From: Ferrovum sp. | Lineage (GTDB): Bacteria; Pseudomonadota; Gammaproteobacteria; Burkholderiales; Ferrovaceae | Assembly (NCBI GenBank): GCA_027450105.1 | Contig: DAIDKJ010000028.1 | Coordinates: 1 to 12,099 of the forward strand | Reading direction: 5' to 3' | Length of the DNA: 12,099 nucleotides | Part shown: positions 1 through 6,912 of the stretch, piece by piece | Layout of the letters: each line of letters begins with the position of its first letter | Position numbering within the stretch: position 1 is the first letter of the stretch | Notes under the pieces: generated by a model | Seen by the model: the letters and a program-made list of their open reading frames with translations, nothing else | Database searches by the model: none | Told to the model about the DNA's origin: nothing | Position numbers and translations under genes: made by a program

Positions 1-934
1 ATTGATGATTGAACACGCCGTACTTACATTCCATGACCGGCACCCGATTGACCGATGCCTTGACGTTTTCCAACATATCCAGCGGGATGACGTCCCCGGG
101 CTTGAGTTTGAGCAATTGCTCCACCTTGATCCAGGCGGTACCCAATTCAGCCACCAACTCCACATCCGCCTGTTGCACCTGACGGGAGAGCAATTGCAAC
201 CAGCGTTTGTCCACCGCCAAATGATCGCCCTGCATGGTGCTGTAGAGCTGTTCGCGGATCGGCTCGATCATGGAATAGGGCATGCACACATGAAACCCCC
301 CGCCCACTCCCCCAAATTCGATATCGAAGGTGGTAACCACCACCACTTCGTTGGGGGTGGCGATATTGGCAAATTGCGGGTTCATTTCGGAGCGAACGAA
401 TTCAAATTGCAGTCGGTACACCGACTCCCAGGCCTTGCCATAGGACTCGAAGACAGCCTCCAGCATTTTCTGGATGATGCGATGTTCGGTCTGGGTGAAC
501 TCACGACCCTCCACCCGGGTATGGAAGCGGCCATCACCGCCAAACAGATTATCCACCACCAGAAAGATGAGGCTGGGGTCGAACACGAACAAGGCATTAC
601 CCCGCAAGGGCTTGGCCTGGATCAGGTTGATGTTGGCCGGTACCGGCAAATTGCGGATGAATTCGCTGAACTTGATGACCCGCAATTGGCCTACCGACAC
701 ATCCGCCGTGCGTCGGATCAGATTGAACAAGGAAACCCGTAACAGCCGGGCAAAGCGCTCATTGATGATCTCCATGGTGGGCATGCGCCCACGCACGATA
801 CGTTCCTGTTTGCCCAGGTTGTAAGCCCGAACTTCTCCCTCATCCACCGTGTCGGGAGCCGCATCGTCCACCTCTCCCGACACCCCACGGAGCAAGGAAT
901 CAACTTCTTCCTGGGAGAGAAAATCATCGGCCAT
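1..934 (-). CDS. fliM: Flagellar motor switch protein FliM (C-terminus cut by window edge)
   Basis: FliM is a C-ring (switch complex) protein that binds CheY-P at its N-terminus, sits between FliG and FliN, and sets rotation direction. The visible 311 codons begin MADDFLSQEEVDSLL, which carries the conserved N-terminal CheY-binding pattern (LSQ-E-[IV]D-LL). Next come the FliM hallmarks RNLPVPANINLI, a VDNLFGGDGR segment, a Gly-rich GGVGGG stretch followed directly by PYSMIEPIREQL, and near the edge a C-terminal (SpoA-type) domain with LKPGDVIPLD and ECKYGV. Family members are about 330 residues, so only some 20 residues should be missing. The ATG at 934 lies 13 bp after the fliL stop, which fits co-transcription. 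The Shine-Dalgarno is weak (GACGAG-like). Nothing suggests a broken gene; the truncation is only the window boundary. Confidence 0.97.
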   Translation of the reverse strand, partial: MADDFLSQEEVDSLLRGVSGEVDDAAPDTVDEGEVRAYNLGKQERIVRGRMPTMEIINERFARLLRVSLFNLIRRTADVSVGQLRVIKFSEFIRNLPVPANINLIQAKPLRGNALFVFDPSLIFLVVDNLFGGDGRFHTRVEGREFTQTEHRIIQKMLEAVFESYGKAWESVYRLQFEFVRSEMNPQFANIATPNEVVVVTTFDIEFGGVGGGFHVCMPYSMIEPIREQLYSTMQGDHLAVDKRWLQLLSRQVQQADVELVAELGTAWIKVEQLLKLKPGDVIPLDMLENVKASVNRVPVMECKYGVFNHQ

Positions 935-947
935 GACAAGCTCGTCG

Positions 948-1727
948 CTACTGGATAATGAAGCTGGTGAACAAGACCCCCACTACGCCCGGCGCACTTT
1001 TATCATCAGGCACGGAAGGTACGGGGGCAGTCGCCGAAGTAAGGGGACGGCTGGAAGGAGAGCCATTGGCTACCGCGTTGACCAGCGCATTGGCAGCACT
1101 CGAGGGCGCAGCAGGAGCCGACACATCCCCGGAGGGCGCGGTTGGCGTAGCCGCATTGCCAGCGTCAGGGCCTGAAGCCGGGGGGGCTGTGTTGGCCGTT
1201 GGTGCCGCGGCTGCGTTAGCCACCGGTTGTCCATTGCCCTCGGCAGCCTCAGGCGCAGGGGCCTTGGGCACCGTCTTGCGTTGTACGCCCAGAATGGTAT
1301 TGATTGAATTAATGATTTCATTGGCCAGCTTTTTCTTGCCGGTTACCGTGACCAATTCCGAGGCGCGCTTGCTGGAGAGCAGCAATAACAGGTTACTGCG
1401 AATTTCCGGCATGGCGTTTTTGATTTTGTCATCCAAATCCTTGTTGTAGTATTTGAGTGACAAACCCACTTGCAGTACCTGATCGCCCTCCTCGCGCTGC
1501 AGATTCACGGTAAAAGGATCTAGGGGAGTAAAAATGGCCTGCAGGGATTCTGACTCGGCAGCTCTTTTTTCTTCAGGGGACTTCTTGTCCTTCAGCATAT
1601 ACCAAGCCCCACCGCCACCGCCCAGCAGTAACACCAGTGCCGCCACCCCAATGAGCACCAATTTTTTCTTGGGTTTTGGTTTTGATTCTACAGCTTTTTT
1701 ATCTTTTTCCTTGTCTTCCTTAGCCAT
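948..1727 (-). CDS. fliL: Flagellar basal body-associated protein FliL, with long Ala/Pro-rich insertion
   Basis: FliL is an inner-membrane protein with a periplasmic domain that associates with the stator around the basal body. The 259-residue product has a charged, Lys-rich cytoplasmic start (1-22), one membrane segment (about 23-44), then the FliL domain: FTPLDPFTVNL (66-76), a QVGLSLKYY strand and the helix DKIKNAMPEIRSNLLLLLSSK (around 100-120). The last residues, GVLFTSFIIQ, are the family's usual C-terminal strand. FliL proteins are usually about 150-180 residues. The excess is a single block (about 151-246) of Ala, Pro, Ser, Thr, Asn and Gly inserted just before the final strand. The start is supported by AAGGA seven bases upstream of the ATG. 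It lies 27 bp after fliK and 13 bp before fliM. Confidence 0.96.
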   Translation of the reverse strand: MAKEDKEKDKKAVESKPKPKKKLVLIGVAALVLLLGGGGGAWYMLKDKKSPEEKRAAESESLQAIFTPLDPFTVNLQREEGDQVLQVGLSLKYYNKDLDDKIKNAMPEIRSNLLLLLSSKRASELVTVTGKKKLANEIINSINTILGVQRKTVPKAPAPEAAEGNGQPVANAAAAPTANTAPPASGPDAGNAATPTAPSGDVSAPAAPSSAANALVNAVANGSPSSRPLTSATAPVPSVPDDKSAPGVVGVLFTSFIIQ

Positions 1728-1754
1728 GAGACATTCCTTGAGAGAGGACGAGCA

Positions 1755-3395
1755 TCAGGCAAAAGTATCCACCAAACCCTGTGTGGTTCTGGACAAGGTT
1801 GGGGCGGTACTCACACCTTGCACAGAGGATACCTCAAGTATGCCCTGCCGTGAGGAGGAAGATGAGCTCTGCCCCTGAGAAAACCCGCCTTGACCGCGAG
1901 AAAAACTTTGGTCGCTCACTGTGGCATTGCCGAGCGTAATGCCGTTATCCGCCATCATGGAACGCAACTGGGGCAAGGCCTGCTGCACCGCATCGCGCAC
2001 CGCTGCATGGGCTGAACTGAACAGAGCTGTCGCCTGATCTCCAGTGACCTGCAATACCACCTTGAGAGGGCCTAAATCCGGTGGATTGAGCGTCATTTCG
2101 GCACTCTGCTGCGAGCTGGTGCTAAGCCAGGTAATTTTTTGGCTCAAATCCTGTCCCCATTGGGAGCTGCCAAAGGGCGTAGTGATGTCGTACGTGCTTG
2201 AAGGGGTGTTTCCCACAGGCAGATTCCGTCCCAGTACCTGGGATTGCGCCTGCATTTGCAGGGTCATTTGCGTCGTCAGATCTGGTCCCGTCATGGAAGC
2301 AGGTGATTGGGCCCCAGAAGGCGCCGATACCGACGCATTGCCCCCCGAAGCTCCCGTGGAAACGAGTGCGGGATCCAGGCCAGCGGCTAATGATGCGGCT
2401 GCCGAGCCCGCCGTTGCCATCAAATTGGAGAAAGCAGGGTCTGTGGTTGCAGCCCCAGGATTCAAGGTCAAGCCCGTAGACCCCAGGGAATTGCCAAGCC
2501 CGTCGGGCAGCGCAACTGTCTGCGAATGAGCCTGCTCAAGGCTCTGGGCTGCACTCTGCGCGCCTTGATTGACCGTGGCAGGGGCGACCGGAGTGTTACC
2601 TGGGTTCAGGGGCACCAGGCCCATCATGGCGGCCGCGTTACCCTGTAATGCCGAAGCTGCTGTGGCTGGTGGCACTGCAGCCGGTTTACCGTGCGCCGCT
2701 GTAAGCGCCTTGTCCGAGGCAGAATTTGTCGTGGACGTGGAAGCCGCCACCGAAGCACTCGGCATCACGGATGGTGCGGTCGTAGTGACCGGAGCCTGCA
2801 ACGCAAGAGTCGTGTCGGTGCCGGATGTCGTGCCCGCTTGCTGCCCATTGGCGCTGCTCCCCTGCTTGGGGGGATTCATGGAAGCTGGTTTGCCCCCCAC
2901 TTGCTGCGAGCTGCCTGCGGCCGTGGCACGTTGAGTGCGGGAAGAACCATCCACTGATTTCTGCGCACTTTGCGAGGCCTCCTTAGAGTCAGCCCTTTGC
3001 GATCCAGAGGACCCATCCACTGGTTTCTGCGCGCTCTGCGAGGCCTCTCTGGAACCAGCACTTTGCTCTGCTGCAGCATTTGGGGTTTGGCCCTGGGCTT
3101 GGGTGATATTGCCGTTGGCTGAACCTGCGGGATCTGCACCCTGGGTTGCACTCACAGCGCCCCCGATGCCCTGTCCATTGGCTGCGCCATTGCCTCCCGC
3201 CCCCCCCATGGGACTTCCGGCAGCGGACAATCCTGGCGGCAATACCGGTTGGTTATTCCCCCCAGAGACCATTTGCTGCGTCAACAGCGCACCAAAATCG
3301 AGTCCGGACGCCGTTCCAGCACTCGCCTGTGTCTGTGCCGCGGAAGAACTCTGGGCCGGGGAAGTGGAAGAAGCGCGAATGGATAAGGTAGACAT
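1755..3395 (-). CDS. fliK: Flagellar hook-length control protein FliK
   Basis: FliK is a secreted molecular ruler that measures the hook and, through its C-terminal domain, makes FlhB switch from rod/hook to filament export. The 546-residue product shows the family architecture: a long, low-complexity N-terminal and central region rich in Ala, Ser, Gln, Gly and Thr, and a compact C-terminal Flg_hook domain at about 416-495 containing AEMTLNPPDLGPLKVVLQV and LPQLRSMMADNGITLGNATV. A Gly/Ser/Gln-rich tail with a run of six serines follows. I chose the ATG at 3395 (MSTLSIRASS), which follows fliJ by 19 bp. An in-frame start at 3455 would overlap fliJ by 41 bp and add 20 residues unlike FliK. Residues about 116-159 are two tandem 22-residue copies. 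Located between fliJ and fliL, as usual. Confidence 0.94.
   Translation of the reverse strand: MSTLSIRASSTSPAQSSSAAQTQASAGTASGLDFGALLTQQMVSGGNNQPVLPPGLSAAGSPMGGAGGNGAANGQGIGGAVSATQGADPAGSANGNITQAQGQTPNAAAEQSAGSREASQSAQKPVDGSSGSQRADSKEASQSAQKSVDGSSRTQRATAAGSSQQVGGKPASMNPPKQGSSANGQQAGTTSGTDTTLALQAPVTTTAPSVMPSASVAASTSTTNSASDKALTAAHGKPAAVPPATAASALQGNAAAMMGLVPLNPGNTPVAPATVNQGAQSAAQSLEQAHSQTVALPDGLGNSLGSTGLTLNPGAATTDPAFSNLMATAGSAAASLAAGLDPALVSTGASGGNASVSAPSGAQSPASMTGPDLTTQMTLQMQAQSQVLGRNLPVGNTPSSTYDITTPFGSSQWGQDLSQKITWLSTSSQQSAEMTLNPPDLGPLKVVLQVTGDQATALFSSAHAAVRDAVQQALPQLRSMMADNGITLGNATVSDQSFSRGQGGFSQGQSSSSSSRQGILEVSSVQGVSTAPTLSRTTQGLVDTFA
2919..3050 (-). repeat. Two-copy 66-bp in-frame tandem repeat inside fliK
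   Basis: Two adjacent 66-bp units encode 22-residue copies of the form [RK]EASQSAQK[PS]VDGSS followed by a less conserved QRA-containing end. At DNA level the segment ccatccactg recurs at 2947 and 3013, giving a period of 66. The copies differ at several bases, so the duplication is not very recent. The repeat lies in the low-complexity ruler part of FliK and keeps the frame. Confidence 0.85.
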
Positions 3396-3414
3396 ATGAG
3401 AAGTCTCTTGGGGA

Positions 3415-3867
3415 TTATTCTTCAGGAGAGGCTTGGCGTGCCGCAAACCGGCCACTTTGCTCGTCCTGTACTTTTTGTTCCACGTGATTTTGTTGTTGTT
3501 TCAGTGCGTCGGCAAAACGTTGCGCCAGGGTTTCGAAGGATTTCATGCTGCGTCGGGTTTCCTGCACCCGGACCTGCCCCTGCTGCAGGGACTGATTGGC
3601 CTGTTCCATGACACCCCGTTGCTGCTGCACGGCCTCTTCCAGGCGATTTAGAAAATTCTGGAAGTTGTTGATGCGGGCCTGATCCATTCCATCCTGTGAA
3701 GCCTGGACAAATTTTTCCTGATAATCCTTGCGAAACTGCAGCAAGGTATCCAGTTTTTTCTGTTCTGCCTGCTGCTGCTGATTCAACTGCCCCAACTGGC
3801 GTGTTGCGGCCTCGTTCCTGCTCTGGCTCAGGTTTACCAGGGGCTGTAATCTGAAAACATCGCTCAT
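3415..3867 (-). CDS. fliJ: Flagellar export protein FliJ
   Basis: FliJ is the small coiled-coil stalk of the export ATPase; it inserts into the FliI hexamer, contacts the gate protein FlhA and escorts chaperones. The 150-residue product starts FRLQPLVNLSQSRNEAATRQL, matching the FliJ N-terminal pattern of a hydrophobic F-L-L helix. It is almost entirely predicted helix with heptad spacing, rich in Gln, Glu, Lys and Arg (several QQQ/QQ runs), and has no membrane segment. Length matches the family (about 145-150). The ATG at 3867 is 27 bp after the fliI stop; I see no clear Shine-Dalgarno there, so translation may depend on coupling to fliI. It stands between fliI and fliK, the standard position. 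Confidence 0.94.
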   Translation of the reverse strand: MSDVFRLQPLVNLSQSRNEAATRQLGQLNQQQQAEQKKLDTLLQFRKDYQEKFVQASQDGMDQARINNFQNFLNRLEEAVQQQRGVMEQANQSLQQGQVRVQETRRSMKSFETLAQRFADALKQQQNHVEQKVQDEQSGRFAARQASPEE

Positions 3868-3894
3868 GGGTGGGTTCTGCTTTTCTCAGGCGCC

Positions 3895-5298
3895 TCAATG
3901 GGCGCCAAACAAGTGATTCAAGGCATTCTGGCTTTGGGCCAGTGCTTCGCGTTCATAAATGCCCTGGCGTAAAAAAGCTTCCATGCGTGGGTATAAGGCA
4001 ATTCCTTCATCCAGCAAGGGGTCACTGCCACGCACATAGGCTCCCACACTGACCAGATCACGATTGCGCTGATAATGAGCATACAACTGTTTGAAGCGCT
4101 GCACTGTCAGGAAATGAGCGGGAGAAACCAGGCTATTCATGGCACGGCTGATGGAAGTCTCGATATCGATGGCCGGGTAATGCCCCTGATCAGCCAAGCG
4201 CCGGGACAAGACGATGTGTCCGTCCAGAATGGCCCGGGCCGCATCCGCTATGGGGTCCTGTTGGTCATCCCCCTCCGTGAGCACGGTGTAAAAGGCGGTA
4301 ATGGTGCCTCGACCTTCGGCGCCATTACCGGCCCGTTCCACCAATTTGGGCAGTTTGGCGAATACTGACGGAGGGTAACCCTTGGTGGCAGGAGGTTCGC
4401 CGATGGCCAGGGCAATTTCTCGTTGGGCCATGGCGTACCGGGTCAGGGAGTCCATGATCAGCAGCACATTGAGCCCCTGATCACGAAAAAACTCGGCGAT
4501 GGTGGTGGCATAAGCGGCCCCCTGCAGGCGCAGCAGGGGACTGGTATCTGCCGGGGCGGCTACCACCACCGAGCGGGCCAGTCCTTCTGTACCCAGAATA
4601 TCCGTAATGAATTCTTTCACTTCCCGGCCGCGTTCCCCAATCAAGCCCACCACGATGACATCGGCTTCGGTATTGCGTGCCATCATACCCAGCAGTACAC
4701 TTTTACCCACACCGCTTCCTGCAAACAAACCCATGCGCTGACCCCGTCCCACGGTCAACAGGGTATTAAGGGCACGCACTCCCACGTCCAACGGGTGTTT
4801 GATGGGCGCCCGGTCCAAGGGATTGATGGGACGATTTTGCAGCGATGCGGTTTCGCCTTCCGGGAGGGCGCCCAAGGCGTCCAGCGGACGGCCTGCGCCA
4901 TCCATGACACGTCCTAGCAAGGCCCGACCCACCGGTAAATGCCGCACCAGATCCGTGGCTCGGCGCCGCGCCATCCCCACAATGGGCAATCCTGCCGTAA
5001 CGAGGGGTTGGGCCGGAATCACGCGCGCGCCCGGCACCAGACCATGCACATCGTTTTCCGGCATCAAGAACAGGCGTTCCCCCGAAAACCCCACCACTTC
5101 TGCTTCCACCCGATGATTGGGCAACTCGATCCAGCAGGTGCTGCCCACGGGCATGCGCAGCCCCACGGCCTCCATGACCAACCCCGTTACCCGAGTCAAC
5201 TGACCACTGAGCTGCAACGGATTGCATTGGGAAACCACCGCGCGCGCCCGATCCAGATGCTGTTGCCATAAAAAGCCAGATGGTACCGGAGCGTTCAT
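3895..5298 (-). CDS. fliI: Flagellum-specific ATPase FliI
   Basis: FliI is the hexameric cytoplasmic ATPase of the flagellar type III export apparatus, related to the F1 beta subunit. The 467-residue product has an N-terminal beta-barrel domain (to about 100), the Walker A motif AGSGVGKS at 193-200, the family signature GERGREVKEF at 221-230, a Walker B strand LLIMD at 279-283 followed by SLTRYAMAQRE, and the IGEPPATKGYPPSVFAKLP segment at 299-317. All catalytic motifs are intact and length is normal. I chose the ATG at 5298, which overlaps the fliH stop in the ATGA arrangement (5295-5298); a GTG at 5310 is in frame but would only add four residues. The C-terminal domain carries the LAQSQNALNHLFG end. 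Confidence 0.98.
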   Translation of the reverse strand: MNAPVPSGFLWQQHLDRARAVVSQCNPLQLSGQLTRVTGLVMEAVGLRMPVGSTCWIELPNHRVEAEVVGFSGERLFLMPENDVHGLVPGARVIPAQPLVTAGLPIVGMARRRATDLVRHLPVGRALLGRVMDGAGRPLDALGALPEGETASLQNRPINPLDRAPIKHPLDVGVRALNTLLTVGRGQRMGLFAGSGVGKSVLLGMMARNTEADVIVVGLIGERGREVKEFITDILGTEGLARSVVVAAPADTSPLLRLQGAAYATTIAEFFRDQGLNVLLIMDSLTRYAMAQREIALAIGEPPATKGYPPSVFAKLPKLVERAGNGAEGRGTITAFYTVLTEGDDQQDPIADAARAILDGHIVLSRRLADQGHYPAIDIETSISRAMNSLVSPAHFLTVQRFKQLYAHYQRNRDLVSVGAYVRGSDPLLDEGIALYPRMEAFLRQGIYEREALAQSQNALNHLFGAH

Positions 5299-5930
5299 GT
5301 CTGTAACCACTCGGTGTTCTGTCCGATACTGGCCACCACTTGCTGCCAGCGTTTGCCCACCGAAGCATCGATCTGACTATGGGCAGTTTCCACCCGACAT
5401 CCTCCACGGGCCAGACGGTTATCCTCCAAAATTTTCCATCCCGAGTGACTTAGGGTATCTTCCAAGGCCCGACGCACCAAGGGAGCATCTTCCGGATTCA
5501 GAAACAGATGCGCCGTTTGGTTGAAGTGAGGCAAACTGGCCACCGCCTCCTGAACCACGGCCAAAACCAGCTCCGGTTTAATCTGCAGCGCCTGACGCAC
5601 CACCTGACGGGCCAATTCGAGAGCCAGATCCATCAAGGATTGCAGCAATTGCTGATCCAGTTGTTTGATTTGCTGTTGCAATTGGGTCAGCACCAGGGCG
5701 ATGTGCTGGCTATCCTGAACCCCTTGCTGCAAGCCAGCGGCATAACCAGCTTCATAGCCTTCCTGCAGGGCCTGTTGGTGCCATTGCTCCATTTGCGAAA
5801 CCGTGGGCAAGGGTTGCTCGGGCACCATGACTTCCGGCGGCGGTGGTTTGGCGTCAAAACTGGGGAGCTCCCAGCGCTGATAAGCGGTCATTTGCTCCTT
5901 GGGAATCAGGGTTTGGTCAGACATAGGCAT
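5295..5930 (-). CDS. fliH: Flagellar assembly protein FliH
   Basis: FliH is the cytoplasmic stator and negative regulator of FliI; it links the ATPase to FliN on the C-ring. The roughly 211-residue product has an N-terminal Trp-containing segment (YQRWELPSF), a proline-rich linker, and the characteristic FliH glycine repeat GYEAGYAAGLQQG, with Gly every fourth residue at about 58, 62, 66 and 70. A Gln-rich coiled coil and a C-terminal domain (ELARQVVRQAL; KILEDNRLARGGCRVET) complete the family pattern. Two ATGs, 5930 (MPMSDQ) and 5924 (MSDQ), are possible, both overlapping the fliG stop. I favour 5930, with AAGG six bases upstream. A further upstream in-frame start would run deeper into fliG and is unlikely. 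It overlaps fliI by 4 bp. Confidence 0.94.
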   Translation of the reverse strand: MPMSDQTLIPKEQMTAYQRWELPSFDAKPPPPEVMVPEQPLPTVSQMEQWHQQALQEGYEAGYAAGLQQGVQDSQHIALVLTQLQQQIKQLDQQLLQSLMDLALELARQVVRQALQIKPELVLAVVQEAVASLPHFNQTAHLFLNPEDAPLVRRALEDTLSHSGWKILEDNRLARGGCRVETAHSQIDASVGKRWQQVVASIGQNTEWLQT

Positions 5931-6912
5931 CGTCCGCCTTACCGCCCAGCGCAATCTGCCCCTCATCGGCCATACGTCGCACGATTTTCAGGATTTCCTT
6001 CTGTTCCGCCTCTACCTCGCTCAAGCGCACCGGCCCCTTGGCTTCCAGATCCTCACGCATCATCTCGGCAGCACGCTGCGACATGTTCTTGAAGATTTTT
6101 TCCCGCAGTTCGGGGCTGGCCCCCTTGAGCGCCACAATCAGGGACTCGGACTGGACTTCCCGCAATACCAGTTGAATGCCCCGATCATCCACATCGATCA
6201 GATTATCGAACACAAACATTTCATCGATGACCTTCTGCGCCAGGTCCGGATCGTAACCCCGCAGGGCATCCAGCACCGAACCTTCCACAGAGCCCCCCAT
6301 GAAGTTGAGGATTTCTGCGGCAGCGCGCGACCCCCCCTTGATACGCTTTTTGGTGGCCGCGTTTCCGGTGAGCAATTTGGTCAAGACATCATTGAGTTCT
6401 CGCAGCGCCAGGGGTTGTACCCCGTCCAGCGTGGCAATACGCAAGATCACGTCATTGCGCAAGCGCTCGTTGAAAACCGCCAACACACCTGCGCATACGT
6501 CGGGTTCCAGATGCACCAGAATAGTCGCCACAATCTGGGGATGTTCGCCTCCCACCAGTTCGGCAATGGAAGCTGGGTCCATCCACTTCAGGCTTTCGAT
6601 TCCGCTAGTATCCCCACCATGCAAAATGCGCTCGATCAGACCCGCTGCCTTGTCATCACCCAGGGCTTGATTGAGCATGTTTTTGATGTAATTGGAGGCG
6701 TCCATCCCGATGGAGGTTTTTTTGGAAGCCATTTCATGAAATTCGTTGAAGACCCCCGAAATCTGATCCCGGGACAACCCCTTGAGCGCCACCATGGCTG
6801 CACTGATTTTTTGCACTTCCTTGGGCTCCAGATGCTTGAGCACCTCGGCGGCCTGACTTTCACCGATCGTCATCAAAAAAATGGCGCTTTTGTTGACCCC
6901 CTCATCACTCAT
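5917..6912 (-). CDS. fliG: Flagellar motor switch protein FliG
   Basis: FliG is the C-ring protein that binds FliF and interacts electrostatically with the stator to produce torque. The 331-residue product begins MSDEGVNKSAIFLMTIG, typical of FliG. It shows LEPKEVQKISAAM in the N-terminal domain, the EHPQ motif at 123-126 of the middle domain, the MFVF (MFxF) motif at 232-235, and the charged C-terminal torque helix around DDRGIQLVLREV (242-253). It ends with the RRMADEGQI region. The ATG at 6912 overlaps the fliF stop by 8 bp. A GTG at 6918, two codons upstream, has a better placed AAGGA and could be the true start. All key regions are present and the length is normal. Confidence 0.98.
   Translation of the reverse strand: MSDEGVNKSAIFLMTIGESQAAEVLKHLEPKEVQKISAAMVALKGLSRDQISGVFNEFHEMASKKTSIGMDASNYIKNMLNQALGDDKAAGLIERILHGGDTSGIESLKWMDPASIAELVGGEHPQIVATILVHLEPDVCAGVLAVFNERLRNDVILRIATLDGVQPLALRELNDVLTKLLTGNAATKKRIKGGSRAAAEILNFMGGSVEGSVLDALRGYDPDLAQKVIDEMFVFDNLIDVDDRGIQLVLREVQSESLIVALKGASPELREKIFKNMSQRAAEMMREDLEAKGPVRLSEVEAEQKEILKIVRRMADEGQIALGGKADDAYV

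Noticed and set aside
2..742. 246-codon open frame on the plus strand opposite fliM
   Set aside because: The minus strand encodes clear FliM motifs; the plus-strand product is a compositional shadow.
3396..3455. Upstream start for fliK giving a 20-residue extension
   Set aside because: It lies inside fliJ and the added residues do not resemble a FliK N-terminus; the ATG at 3395 fits the operon spacing.
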